A stretch of 64,000 nt of DNA from Flavobacterium sp. (GTDB taxonomy: Bacteria > Bacteroidota > Bacteroidia > Flavobacteriales > Flavobacteriaceae), in assembly GCF_024710485.1 (NCBI RefSeq), contig NZ_JANJUQ010000006.1, positions 1 through 64,000 of the forward strand, written 5' to 3'. The notes below the pieces were generated by a model. It worked only from the letters and a program-made list of their open reading frames with translations. It searched no databases and was not told the origin of the DNA. The translations under genes were made by a program, and so were the position numbers. Each line of letters opens with the position of its first letter. The stretch's first letter is position 1. Positions 17,175 through 26,108 of the stretch are shown here, in pieces.

Positions 17175-17311
17175 GCCCTAGCCCGGATGGCAGCGGCATC
17201 CTTTTTACGTCAGTTCGAGTTTTTGTTTTGTTTCTCGAGGCATTCGAGAAACAAAACAAAAGTATCGAGAACAAGTAAAAAGATAGAGCGCACAGCCGGA
17301 AATAGCTCCTA
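17173..17311 (+). repeat. Dispersed palindromic element, copy 3 (bidirectional terminator)
   Basis: The copy runs from AGCCCTAGCCCGGAT to GCCGGAAATAGCTCC. Its core is an 18-bp perfect hairpin (TTTTGTTTTGTTTCTCGA at 17221-17238, complement at 17244-17261). It separates the convergent cupin and kynurenine monooxygenase genes, so it can terminate both. Confidence 0.82.
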
Positions 17312-17317
17312 AAAAAA

Positions 17318-18658
17318 TTACTTCAGTAAATCAATGATTTTGTTTTCGACTTCTGCACTATTCCACTTTTCTTCAATATTCGGCATTTGCATGATTTGTT
17401 CCATGATTTGATTCTGGAAATCGCCTATCGCCAGAGCTTCGGAATAGGGTTGCAAACTAAAGGTAACGCGACTGTACAATGGCATCCATTTGTCGGGATG
17501 CTTGTCGGAGAACCATTTTTCGATTTTCTTTTGCAATAAGAAGTTGGAATCGGCGGTCTTAGTACTCATTTCAATGAAATTGCGCAGCGACAATTCGGCT
17601 ATAGCATCAGCATTAGGTTTACGCGACTTTTGGTATTCGGAGAAAATGGTTTGCCAATCGTCACCATACTTTGTCATCATTTCATTCAACACCGTAATGT
17701 CTTCAAAACCAGCATTCATACCGTGCCCGTAAAAAGGCACTATGGCGTGAGAAGCATCGCCTATCAAAGCAACCTTGTCTTCAAACGTCCAAGGATAACA
17801 CTTCATGATGGCCAAATAACTGGTTGGATTCTTAAAGAAATCACGCACCAAATCCGGTATCACTTCCTTAGTATCCGGAAAATAATTGGCGAAGAAAGCC
17901 ACTAAAGACGCTTCATCTTTTAATTGTTCAAACGAATTTTCGCCTACAAAAGGCATGAACAATGTACAGGTAAAACTGCCGTCTAAATTCGCTAAGGCCA
18001 TTAGCATAAAGTTACCGCGAGGCCAGATATGCAAAGAATTTTGGTCAATTTTATGTGTACCGTCGGAATTGGCCGGAATGTGTAATTCTTTATAACCAAT
18101 TTTCATGAACTCTTGCGAGTAATCAAACATGCTTTGGCGTTGCATTCGATGGCGAATTCTGGAAAAAGCACCATCGGCTCCAAAAACTTTATCGTATTGC
18201 AAATCGGTCCACTCGCCTTTCTCCGTTTCGCCCATATGCAACGTGGCTGTAGATAAGGTTACGTCCCAAATTTTATGGTTGAAGAAGAATTCCACGCCTT
18301 CTGCTTCCGCCAAGTCAATCATTCTTCGATTTAAAATACCACGAGACAGGGAATAGATAGCTTCGCCGTCTTTGCCGTAATATTGGTAATTGAGTTTGCC
18401 GTCTTTTAAGTGAATGGCTCTTTTGTCTACAGGAATTCCGATTTTCCGAATCTCATCATCCAAACCCACATCCGCCATAGCTTTCCAACCGCGATTGGAC
18501 ATCACCAAATTAATGGAACGTCCTGAAAACTCGACCGTTCTAATATCCGGACTTCTGTCAAAAACATGTACGGTATGTCCTTGTCTTTTAAGATAAATTG
18601 CCAATAATGTACCAACTAAACCGGAACCGACTACTGCAATTTTTTGTGGAGTTTGCAT
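17318..18658 (-). CDS. kmo: Kynurenine 3-monooxygenase (FAD-dependent)
   Basis: KMO hydroxylates L-kynurenine to 3-hydroxykynurenine using NADPH, FAD and O2, in tryptophan degradation and de novo NAD synthesis. The 446-aa protein has the N-terminal dinucleotide motif VVGSGLVGTLLAIYLKRQGH and the second FAD motif IGDASHAIVPFYGHGMNAG near residue 300. It also has KMO-specific FSGRSINLVMSNRGW near 45 and GADGAFSRIR near 155. It lacks the C-terminal membrane helices of mitochondrial KMO. Kynureninase, the next enzyme, lies 7.5 kb away at 26109-27395, not in the same operon. The ATG follows a TAATTTTG promoter element. Confidence 0.9.
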   Translation of the reverse strand: MQTPQKIAVVGSGLVGTLLAIYLKRQGHTVHVFDRSPDIRTVEFSGRSINLVMSNRGWKAMADVGLDDEIRKIGIPVDKRAIHLKDGKLNYQYYGKDGEAIYSLSRGILNRRMIDLAEAEGVEFFFNHKIWDVTLSTATLHMGETEKGEWTDLQYDKVFGADGAFSRIRHRMQRQSMFDYSQEFMKIGYKELHIPANSDGTHKIDQNSLHIWPRGNFMLMALANLDGSFTCTLFMPFVGENSFEQLKDEASLVAFFANYFPDTKEVIPDLVRDFFKNPTSYLAIMKCYPWTFEDKVALIGDASHAIVPFYGHGMNAGFEDITVLNEMMTKYGDDWQTIFSEYQKSRKPNADAIAELSLRNFIEMSTKTADSNFLLQKKIEKWFSDKHPDKWMPLYSRVTFSLQPYSEALAIGDFQNQIMEQIMQMPNIEEKWNSAEVENKIIDLLK

Positions 18659-18681
18659 GAAAATTTTAAAAAAAAGTTAGG

Positions 18682-18689
18682 CAAAATTA
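18682..18689 (-). promoter_or_regulatory. Putative -7 element for kmo
   Basis: The minus strand reads TAATTTTG, an exact TAnnTTTG match 23 bases before the kmo ATG. Confidence 0.5.
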
Positions 18690-18784
18690 CTGAAATATTA
18701 CGGAAGTAAAACCCAGAAACCCTATTTATTTGGTCAAAATCATAAAATTTGTTTAATTATTTTTTATTTATATTAAACAAAAAC

Positions 18785-18792
18785 TACCTTTG
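18785..18792 (+). promoter_or_regulatory. Putative -7 element for the flavin reductase-photolyase operon
   Basis: TACCTTTG is an exact TAnnTTTG match, 12 bases before the ATG at 18805. It overlaps an in-frame TTG at 18790, which argues that the TTG is not the start. Confidence 0.5.
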
Positions 18793-18804
18793 AAAGAAAA
18801 AAGC

Positions 18805-19452
18805 ATGAAAAAAATTACCCGTTCCGAATTAGATTCGCTCACCAAAATACATCGCCTAAATTTGATTAATAGTTGTACCGGATACAAATCGGCTAACCTC
18901 ATCGGAACCAAATCAGAAACCGGAATTACTAACTTAGCCGTTTTTTCCAGCGTAACGCACTTGGGCAGCAATCCGGCTTTATTGGGGTTTATCTTGCGCC
19001 CTAATGTGGTACCCAGAAATACTTACAACAACATTAAAGCCACCGGTTACTTTACCGTCAATCACATTACCCAAAACATGATTGCCCAAGCGCACCAAAC
19101 TTCCGCGAGCTATGATGCCGAGATTTCGGAGTTTGAGATGGTGAATTTGGAACAAGAATACCTTTCCGATATTGATGTACCGTTTGTAAAAGACAGTCCG
19201 GTTAAATTGTTGTGTCGCTACATAAACGAATATGAAATTACCGAAAACAATACTATTCACATTATAGCAGCCATTGAAGAAATTCATTTTCCAGACGAAA
19301 TGTTACACAACGATTATTGGCTGCAACTCGATCAAGGCGACGTAGTAGCTGTGAACGGTTTAGACGGTTACTGCTTACCTAAAATTGTGGACCGATTTGA
19401 CTATGCGCGTCCGCACACCCAAACCAAATCCATCCTAAAAAATGGCGCATAA
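18805..19452 (+). CDS. Flavin reductase family protein (FMN-binding split barrel)
   Basis: The 215-aa protein has the flavin-reductase split-barrel fold: [19 protein letters not shown] near residue 48, [20 protein letters not shown], and DIHF-type end [14 protein letters not shown]. It probably binds FMN and reduces it with NAD(P)H. It heads an operon with DUF2256, cryptochrome DASH and an Fe-S photolyase, all FAD users, so a role in supplying or regenerating flavin for them is plausible but inferred. I start at the ATG at 18805; a TTG five codons upstream falls in the promoter element. Confidence 0.85.
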   Translation: MKKITRSELDSLTKIHRLNLINSCTGYKSANLIGTKSETGITNLAVFSSVTHLGSNPALLGFILRPNVVPRNTYNNIKATGYFTVNHITQNMIAQAHQTSASYDAEISEFEMVNLEQEYLSDIDVPFVKDSPVKLLCRYINEYEITENNTIHIIAAIEEIHFPDEMLHNDYWLQLDQGDVVAVNGLDGYCLPKIVDRFDYARPHTQTKSILKNGA

Positions 19453-19585
19453 AAAAGTGAACTTACCCGAAAAAATCTGCAAAAGCTGCGGACTGCCTTT
19501 TAGTTGGCGAAAGAAATGGGAGAAAAATTGGAATGATGTACTTTATTGTAGTGACCGATGCAGAAAAAACAAAAAACAAGCTTAG
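19442..19585 (+). CDS. DUF2256 domain-containing small zinc-finger-like protein
   Basis: This 47-aa protein begins [20 protein letters not shown] and carries two Cys pairs, C-x2-C (KICKSCG) and C-x3-C (LYCSDRCR), with the central [12 protein letters not shown]. These are the hallmarks of DUF2256, which is usually encoded next to cryptochromes or photolyases, as here. It probably binds zinc. It overlaps the end of the flavin reductase gene by 11 bases and the start of the DASH gene by 28 bases in another frame, a very tight arrangement that implies coupled translation. Confidence 0.9.
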   Translation: MAHKKVNLPEKICKSCGLPFSWRKKWEKNWNDVLYCSDRCRKNKKQA

Positions 19586-20865
19586 TTTGGTTTCGTAACG
19601 ATTTACGGGTGAACGACCAAACGGCTTTATACCAAGCCGCAAAAGAAAGCGAACAAGTGATTGCCTTGTATTGCTTTGACCCGAGGCATTTTGCCGAAAC
19701 GCAATTCGGTTTTAAAAAAACGGAAAAATTCAGGGCTAAATTTCTTGTAGAAACGATACAAGAATTGTGGCATAATTTACAGCAACAAAACATCAGTTTA
19801 TTGGTCTATTTGGAAAAACCGGAAGTAGTAATTCCGAAACTGATTAGCGACTACAGCATCGAAGCCATCTATCTTCAAAAGGAATGGACTTCAGAAGAAA
19901 CGGCTGTCACTGATGTACTCAAAAACGAGTTGAAACAAATCGTTTGGCATGAATATTACGACCAGTTTTTATTCCACCCCGAGGACATTCCGTACTCCGA
20001 ATTCAAAAAAATCCCCGAAGTCTTTACCGAATTCCGCAAACAATGCGAAAAAACGGTACGCGTAAAAAGTCGTTTGGAAATGCCAAAACTTCCCGACACC
20101 AATTTAGTTGAAAACTCCACTGTCATTCCTTCTTTAAGCGATTTAGGATTGGACGATTTCAAAAGACATCCGAAAACCGCGTTTCCTTTTCTGGGCGGCG
20201 AAAACCAAGCGCTTTCTCGCATCGAGGAATATTTTTGGGAAACGAAAAAACTATCGGTGTACAAAAAAACACGTAATGGTTTAGTAGGTAAAGATTACAG
20301 CTCCAAACTCTCGGCTTGGCTGGCTAATGGTAGTATTTCGTCACGAACGATTTATTGGGAAGTCAAACGCTACGAAAAAGAAATCGGCGCCAATGAAGAT
20401 ACCTACTGGTTGATTTTCGAACTCATTTGGCGCGATTATTTTAAATACATTTCGCTCAAACACGGCAACAAAATTTTCCAATTACAAGGCATTTTAGGGA
20501 AAAATTACGACTGGAAATTTCACCCGAAAGCCTTCCAACAATGGACCAACGGACAAACCAAAGAACCTTTTGTAAACGCCAACATGATTGAACTCCAACA
20601 AACCGGTTGGATGAGCAATCGCGGACGGCAAAACGTGGCCAGTTTTTGGGCCAAAGAATGGGAACAGGATTGGCGCATAGCCGCCGCTTATTTCGAGAGT
20701 ATGTTACTCGATTACGATGCGCATTCCAACTACGGCAATTGGATTTACAATTCGGGTGTGGGCAATGATCCGCGCGATCGAAAATTCAACATCAAACGCC
20801 AAGCGGAAATGTACGACGCCAATGGTACCTTTCAAAAACTTTGGCTACAAACAAGCTTATTTTAA
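19558..20865 (+). CDS. Cryptochrome DASH
   Basis: The 435-aa protein belongs to the photolyase/cryptochrome superfamily, DASH class: N-terminal [20 protein letters not shown] (antenna domain), and the FAD domain with [36 protein letters not shown], and [20 protein letters not shown], then [13 protein letters not shown] proteins repair pyrimidine dimers mainly in single-stranded DNA and may sense blue light. It directly abuts the Fe-S photolyase gene (stop and ATG adjacent). Confidence 0.93.
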   Translation: MQKKQKTSLVWFRNDLRVNDQTALYQAAKESEQVIALYCFDPRHFAETQFGFKKTEKFRAKFLVETIQELWHNLQQQNISLLVYLEKPEVVIPKLISDYSIEAIYLQKEWTSEETAVTDVLKNELKQIVWHEYYDQFLFHPEDIPYSEFKKIPEVFTEFRKQCEKTVRVKSRLEMPKLPDTNLVENSTVIPSLSDLGLDDFKRHPKTAFPFLGGENQALSRIEEYFWETKKLSVYKKTRNGLVGKDYSSKLSAWLANGSISSRTIYWEVKRYEKEIGANEDTYWLIFELIWRDYFKYISLKHGNKIFQLQGILGKNYDWKFHPKAFQQWTNGQTKEPFVNANMIELQQTGWMSNRGRQNVASFWAKEWEQDWRIAAAYFESMLLDYDAHSNYGNWIYNSGVGNDPRDRKFNIKRQAEMYDANGTFQKLWLQTSLF

Positions 20866-22398
20866 ATGAAAACACTGCGACTGATTTTAGGCGACCAGCT
20901 AAACCTGCAACATTCTTGGTTCCAACAAAAAAACGACTCCATTTATTATTTGATGGCCGAAGTCCGTCAGGAAACCGACTATGTAAAGCATCACATCCAA
21001 AAGGTAACTGCTTTCTTTTTAGCAATGCGAAATTTTGCAGAATACCTGCAGCAAAACGGACATCAGGTTCGCTATTATAAAATCTCGGACTCGGACAATC
21101 TGCACGATTTTGAAAAGTTAATTCAAAATGAAATTACAAAGCTGAACATCACACATTTTGAATACCAACTCCCGGATGAATTCCGCCTCGACGAACAACT
21201 GAAAAGTATTGTTGAGAATATAGGAATTCCTTCAAAAGCAGTCGATACGGAACATTTTTACACTGACAGAACCGAGCTGGATCGGTTTTTCCAAGGCAAG
21301 AAACAATTACTGATGGAAAGTTTTTACCGCATGATGCGCAAGAAACACCAGGTATTAATGGCAGGTGAGCAACCATTAGGCAACCAATGGAATTTTGACC
21401 ACGATAACCGCAAAAAGTACAAAGGCGAAGTGCCGGTGCCGAAAACCAAAATATTCTCAAAAACCGTGACCAAAGTGGTAGCCGAAATCCAAAATGCCGG
21501 TGTGATTACTTTTGGCACAATTGACCCTAATAACTTTGTTTGGCCAACTTCAAGAAGCGAATGTTTGGAACAATTACAGTATTTCTGTCATGAATTATTG
21601 CCGTATTTCGGAACTTATGAAGATGCGATGCATACGACAGAACCGCATTTGTTCCACTCGCGTTTGTCTTTTGTATTGAACGCCAAAATGCTCTCTCCCA
21701 AAGAAGTCATCGATACGGTTGTACAACATTATTACACAAATCAAGAGCGAATTACCTTGGCACAAGTGGAAGGTTTTGTGCGTCAGATTTTGGGTTGGCG
21801 CGAGTATGTGCGTGGGATTTACTGGAAAGAAATGCCGCATTATGCCCAAATGAACGCTTTGGAAAACCACGAGCCATTACCGCAAATGTATTGGACGGGA
21901 AAAACCAAAATGAATTGCATGCATCACGCTTTGCGTCAGAGTTTGAACGACGCTTATGCGCATCACATTCAGCGATTAATGGTCATCGGAAATTTTTCCT
22001 TACTCACCCAACGTCATCCCGATGCGGTAGACGCTTGGTATCTCGGAGTTTATATCGATGCCATTGAATGGGTAGAATTGCCCAACACGCGCGGTATGAG
22101 TCAATATGCCGATGGCGGTATTTTGGCGACAAAGCCTTATGTCTCTTCCGGTAGTTATATCCAAAAAATGAGTAATTACTGCGACTCTTGTCATTATAAG
22201 GTCAAAGAAAAATTCGGCGACAAAGCCTGTCCATTCAATAGTTTATATTGGAACTTTTTAGACGATAAAAAAGTGCATTTCCAAAACAACCAACGCATGG
22301 CGATGATGCTGAGCTTACTACAAAAAATGAAACCGGAAGAGTTATTCCAACACAAGCAACGCGCGGCACAAATCATTGAAAACCCGGATGCATTTTAG
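20866..22398 (+). CDS. Fe-S bacterial (6-4) photolyase / cryptochrome (PhrB type)
   Basis: The 510-aa protein is a PhrB/FeS-BCP-type photolyase, which repairs (6-4) photoproducts. It opens with LRLILGDQLNLQHSWF, the family hallmark. Four cysteines sit where PhrB holds its 4Fe-4S cluster: one in KMNCMHHAL near residue 351, two in NYCDSCHY near 438-441, and one in KACPFN near 454. GDQLN and IDAIEWVELPNTRGMSQYAD are other conserved stretches. It ends the light-response operon. Its stop overlaps the opposing penicillin acylase family gene by four bases. Confidence 0.93.
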   Translation: MKTLRLILGDQLNLQHSWFQQKNDSIYYLMAEVRQETDYVKHHIQKVTAFFLAMRNFAEYLQQNGHQVRYYKISDSDNLHDFEKLIQNEITKLNITHFEYQLPDEFRLDEQLKSIVENIGIPSKAVDTEHFYTDRTELDRFFQGKKQLLMESFYRMMRKKHQVLMAGEQPLGNQWNFDHDNRKKYKGEVPVPKTKIFSKTVTKVVAEIQNAGVITFGTIDPNNFVWPTSRSECLEQLQYFCHELLPYFGTYEDAMHTTEPHLFHSRLSFVLNAKMLSPKEVIDTVVQHYYTNQERITLAQVEGFVRQILGWREYVRGIYWKEMPHYAQMNALENHEPLPQMYWTGKTKMNCMHHALRQSLNDAYAHHIQRLMVIGNFSLLTQRHPDAVDAWYLGVYIDAIEWVELPNTRGMSQYADGGILATKPYVSSGSYIQKMSNYCDSCHYKVKEKFGDKACPFNSLYWNFLDDKKVHFQNNQRMAMMLSLLQKMKPEELFQHKQRAAQIIENPDAF

Positions 22399-24782
22399 CT
22401 TTTAGGTCGGAAAACAACTTTTGTAGAAGATGATTCAATCTCTTTCTTATTCAACTTCATTTTTCTGAATTTGCCATTGACAAACAATTCCGATTGATCA
22501 CTGTAATGTTTACTCATCGGATTACCGCTTTGTCCTGTTGGTAAGACGCTCAGACCGTTTTCGATATCTGAAAAATCGATGATGCGTCTCGTTGACGGCC
22601 CGCCTTTGATCGGAATTATCACATCATCGGTATAGATAAATAATTGGTTGTTGATGACTTCATTAGAACCGGAAATGGAGAATGGTCCGACATTAAAAAA
22701 CTTACTGAATAACTTTAAGCTCCCTATCGGATGTTGGAAAGTCACTTGGTGCACTTTGCTCCACTGCCATTGAGAAATATCAGAACCTAATTGGATTTCC
22801 AATGAAGCTACAGCCTGTTTGAAAGATTGGGTAAGTATTTCCGATTGGGTTTCTTTCTTGTCTTTCGTAGTCACATTATCCCACCAAGGCGAAGCGGCAT
22901 TAGCAGTTTGGTTTTCTATAAGTTGTTTGACGATGTGAGTACCGAGCAATAGCTTGAAATTTTCTTCTCCGAATTCGTCTTCTAAAGTCGCTTTCAGATA
23001 AAAATAAAACCATTTGTTGTATATCGTTGGTGCGATGTCCTCTAGTTCGTGAGTGGCTTTCCACGATTGCAACACCGATAACGCTTGCTTTTCATTGGCC
23101 GTAAAATCTTTGCTCTGCAACGGTTTGGTCATATGGCTTACTATAGTTTCAGCTGTAGACGAAGTGTTATCAACTATCATTTTCGACACGTCTTCTTTGG
23201 TCCAATCGTTTTTGGCATTTAACAAACCGTCGATACGCATGGCTCGGTCTTTCGGTAAATAGTAACCCGGATATAAATAGCCATTGACTGGCGAAGGTTG
23301 GTTGTTCGAACTGTATACATAATGCCATGGCGGATTAATCGCTTGCGGATTTTGCGCAAACGGCAACCATTCCTTTTGATCATCAATGCCGTTAGCACCA
23401 TTCAGGATAAAATTACCATTAACAGATTTGGACAATTTGTAGAGTTTACCCGAAGTAATCCAAGCAATATTGCCTTTAGCATCGCCGTACATCACGTTAA
23501 GTCCGGGCGCGTGAATGAGTTCAATACTGTTGTGAAACTGCTCCAAATTCTCGGAATGCGACAAGGCGTAAACCGCTTCTAAAATACGGTTCTTTTGTTG
23601 GGTATAAATCCACGACATCGCGACAGACTGGTCACTTTGCAAACCGTCCAATAGGCCGTTGATAATAGGTCCGTGCTGACTTGTTTTTACATTCAACTTG
23701 ACATCTGAGCTATCATTAACTTTGATGATTTTTTGCTGGTAGGTATAATTTTTATAGCCTTCCGGTGTTTTGTATTGTTTAGGATTGTTTGGATTTTCTT
23801 CCTCGACAAAGAAATCTACATCATCGTTTTCAAACATGGTCAAACCATAGGCATAGTTACGATTGTGTCCTAAAAGCGGAAATGGAGCACCGGCGATGTA
23901 GTAGCCATACATTTCGTAATCAGGACAAACGATGTGCGCTTCGTACCAAGTACCCGGTTGGGCATACATAATGTGCGGATCGTTGGCCAAAATCACTTTG
24001 CCGTTTTTAGCTTTTTCGGCACCGATAACCCAACTATTACTTCCGATAAAAGCCGGAACAGGAGAATTTTCCAACAAAGCGGCAACTGATTTGGAGATTT
24101 CACTGTATGCTTTGTATTTACCTTTGAAAGATTGTAATTGCTGTGTACCCAATTCGCCGTTGATACCGAAATCTTTCAGATACTCCATCCCAAAACGGTC
24201 TCGAATATCGGTAAGTAACGGATCGGTTTTTTGTGCCATCGCAAAACTGAAAGACATAAAACCAAATACATTGTAAACATCTTTCAAAGTAAACTTATCT
24301 TGTTTGATGCCTAACAGTTGAATCTCTACCGGAGTCGTTCCGTTATCGATATACTGATTGATGCCATCCAAATAGGCTTGCGCCAAAATGTACGTTGGTG
24401 ATTTTTTATCCAATTGCTTTACGGCTTTTGCTGAATTTTCATCAATCCCGATACCGGCAAAAAACAAGTCTGCTTTCAGCGCTTTATCGCCAAAAATTTC
24501 AGCCAATCTTCCCGGTGCAATGCGACGCATGAGTTCCATTTGCCACAAACGATCTTGTGCATGGACATAACCCAGAGTAGTCATCGCGTCTATTTGGTTG
24601 TCGGCATAAATGTGCGGCACACCGTAATCGTCATAGTAAACCGTAGTTTCCTTGGCTAAATTTTGGAGTTGGTATTCCCCTTTGTAATTAGGTTTAGTGT
24701 ATTGCAAATAGGCGGCTCCGATAATGACTATTAAAACAACGATAACTAATAGAGCCAATAGGATTTTTTTAATGCGTTTCAT
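22395..24782 (-). CDS. Penicillin acylase family protein (peptidase S45)
   Basis: The 795-aa protein is an N-terminal nucleophile hydrolase of the S45 family, which cleaves amide bonds (beta-lactam side chains, acyl-homoserine lactones or other amides). An N-terminal membrane anchor (residues 7-27) is followed by the A-chain (YVHAQDRLWQMELMRR). The B-chain begins at the autoproteolytic serine in FIGSNSWVIG near residue 249. Conserved B-chain stretches include ANDPHI and LTMFENDDVDFFVEE. The physiological substrate is unknown. It is a single gene converging on the photolyase operon. Confidence 0.88.
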   Translation of the reverse strand: MKRIKKILLALLVIVVLIVIIGAAYLQYTKPNYKGEYQLQNLAKETTVYYDDYGVPHIYADNQIDAMTTLGYVHAQDRLWQMELMRRIAPGRLAEIFGDKALKADLFFAGIGIDENSAKAVKQLDKKSPTYILAQAYLDGINQYIDNGTTPVEIQLLGIKQDKFTLKDVYNVFGFMSFSFAMAQKTDPLLTDIRDRFGMEYLKDFGINGELGTQQLQSFKGKYKAYSEISKSVAALLENSPVPAFIGSNSWVIGAEKAKNGKVILANDPHIMYAQPGTWYEAHIVCPDYEMYGYYIAGAPFPLLGHNRNYAYGLTMFENDDVDFFVEEENPNNPKQYKTPEGYKNYTYQQKIIKVNDSSDVKLNVKTSQHGPIINGLLDGLQSDQSVAMSWIYTQQKNRILEAVYALSHSENLEQFHNSIELIHAPGLNVMYGDAKGNIAWITSGKLYKLSKSVNGNFILNGANGIDDQKEWLPFAQNPQAINPPWHYVYSSNNQPSPVNGYLYPGYYLPKDRAMRIDGLLNAKNDWTKEDVSKMIVDNTSSTAETIVSHMTKPLQSKDFTANEKQALSVLQSWKATHELEDIAPTIYNKWFYFYLKATLEDEFGEENFKLLLGTHIVKQLIENQTANAASPWWDNVTTKDKKETQSEILTQSFKQAVASLEIQLGSDISQWQWSKVHQVTFQHPIGSLKLFSKFFNVGPFSISGSNEVINNQLFIYTDDVIIPIKGGPSTRRIIDFSDIENGLSVLPTGQSGNPMSKHYSDQSELFVNGKFRKMKLNKKEIESSSTKVVFRPKS

Positions 24783-24819
24783 AGGAAAGGGATTGAATAC
24801 TCAAATATAAGGAATTGAA

Positions 24820-24860
24820 AAGTACAAAGTACAAGTACGAAGTGGGAAGTACGAAGTTTG
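24820..24860 (+). repeat. Short tandem heptamer array (AAGTACG-like)
   Basis: Six units related to AAGTACG follow each other with period about 7: AAGTACA, AAGTACA, AAGTACG, AAGTGGG, AAGTACG, AAGTTTG (one junction is shorter by a base). The array lies upstream of the penicillin acylase family gene and downstream of the ureohydrolase terminator. Confidence 0.75.
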
Positions 24861-24879
24861 GAAATTTATACTAAAAAGA

Positions 24880-24903
24880 AACCCTCTCGTTAGTGAAAGG
24901 GTT
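24880..24903 (-). terminator. Intrinsic terminator of the ureohydrolase gene
   Basis: Stem AACCCTTTC/GAGAGGGTT (one mismatch) on the minus strand, followed by TCTTTTTAG. It lies just after the ureohydrolase stop. Confidence 0.65.
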
Positions 24904-24913
24904 ACTGTTGTAT

Positions 24914-26002
24914 TTATTGTCTTTGGAAATTAATTTTTTGTCCAACTTGCAATCCGTTGTTTTTGGCTAAGACACCGCACATGTGGAATAACATTCTGGC
25001 GCCCACATTACCATCCCAATCGTCGGTTTCACCTGGAGCAACTTCTACCAAATCGAAGCCGATAATTTCTTTACCACTTTCGGCTAATTTATTGAACAAA
25101 TACGTGGCTTGTTCAAACGAAAATCCGCCCGGAACCGGTGTTCCTGTATTCGGGCAATACCATGGATACATGCCGTCGATATCGAAACTAATACATACTT
25201 TTTGCGGCAAGGAAGCAATAATAACATCGCATTGTTGTGCCCAGGTTTTACCTTCGAAGGTTTCCGCTTTTAAGTCGGCGTCTGTATTCACTAATACACG
25301 TCCGTTGGCTTTTTGTACTACCTCAACTTCTTGTTCACAGAAATCGCGAATCCCTACTTGCACCAATTTGGAAATCTGTGGAATTTGCAACGCGTTGTAC
25401 ATGATGGAAGCGTGAGAATAAGTAAATCCTTCATAAGCTATTCTTAAATCCATGTGTGCATCCAAATGCAGGATTCCGTAGTTATCGTGAATCGATGCCA
25501 AAGCTTCGTAATAACCTAGTGGCGTGGAGTGATCGCCACCTAAAAGCACTACTTTTTTGCCTTGTTGCATCCAGTGTAATACACGGTCTTTTACTTCGGT
25601 ATGTAATTCGCGACATACTTTATTGATTTTATCCAAATCGGCTTGGAGTGCCGGATAATTTTCTACGGCTTCACCGCTTTCCAGTAACTCGATTATCGGT
25701 TGTGCTAGATCTTTGTATTTCTCGGAGTTCTTCTTCCAATGCACAGGTGCTTCGTCTAAATAAATCCCGAGTTTCCATAATTCAGGGAAATCTTGGTGGT
25801 TTAGGTCGACTTGAAAAGAAGCGTCTAATACAGCATCCGGACCTTCCGAAGCACCGGCGCCGTAGCTCACGGTTACTTCCCATGGCACAGGAATTACAAT
25901 AATCTCACTTTGTTCGGCCGAAAACGGCAATCCAAATACGGTAGCATCGGCTAAACCGGGCTGCGAAGGATCGAAATTGGCTATGATTTGTTGTTTTGTC
26001 AT
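24914..26002 (-). CDS. Agmatinase/arginase family ureohydrolase
   Basis: The 362-aa protein is a binuclear-manganese ureohydrolase. Metal ligands are visible in LLGGDHSTPLG (His near residue 157), ILHLDAHMDLR (Asp-x-His-x-Asp near 181-185) and CISFDIDGMYPW (Asp-x-Asp near 273). Family members hydrolyse agmatine, arginine, formiminoglutamate or related guanidines; the sequence does not settle which. It is longer than E. coli agmatinase (306 aa), mainly through an extra segment near residues 85-130. It stands alone, with a palindromic repeat upstream. Confidence 0.85.
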   Translation of the reverse strand: MTKQQIIANFDPSQPGLADATVFGLPFSAEQSEIIVIPVPWEVTVSYGAGASEGPDAVLDASFQVDLNHQDFPELWKLGIYLDEAPVHWKKNSEKYKDLAQPIIELLESGEAVENYPALQADLDKINKVCRELHTEVKDRVLHWMQQGKKVVLLGGDHSTPLGYYEALASIHDNYGILHLDAHMDLRIAYEGFTYSHASIMYNALQIPQISKLVQVGIRDFCEQEVEVVQKANGRVLVNTDADLKAETFEGKTWAQQCDVIIASLPQKVCISFDIDGMYPWYCPNTGTPVPGGFSFEQATYLFNKLAESGKEIIGFDLVEVAPGETDDWDGNVGARMLFHMCGVLAKNNGLQVGQKINFQRQ

Positions 26003-26011
26003 TTTTGATTT

Positions 26012-26096
26012 CTTTTTGTCATTTCGAGGAACGAGAAATCACATAATTGTTGTTATGAATGTTATGTGACTCCTCCTCTGTCGGAATGACAATCAT
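26012..26096. repeat. Imperfect palindromic repeat (GTCATTTCGAGGAACGAG type)
   Basis: One arm reads TGTCATTTCGAGGAACGAG and continues into AAATCACATAA; the other reads ATGTGACTCCTCCTCTGTCG and then GAATGACA. The arms are inverted copies with mismatches. This matches a class of interspersed palindromes widespread in bacterial genomes. It fills the gap between the kynureninase and ureohydrolase genes, both leftward. Confidence 0.75.
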
Positions 26097-26108
26097 TAAA
26101 TATTCCTT

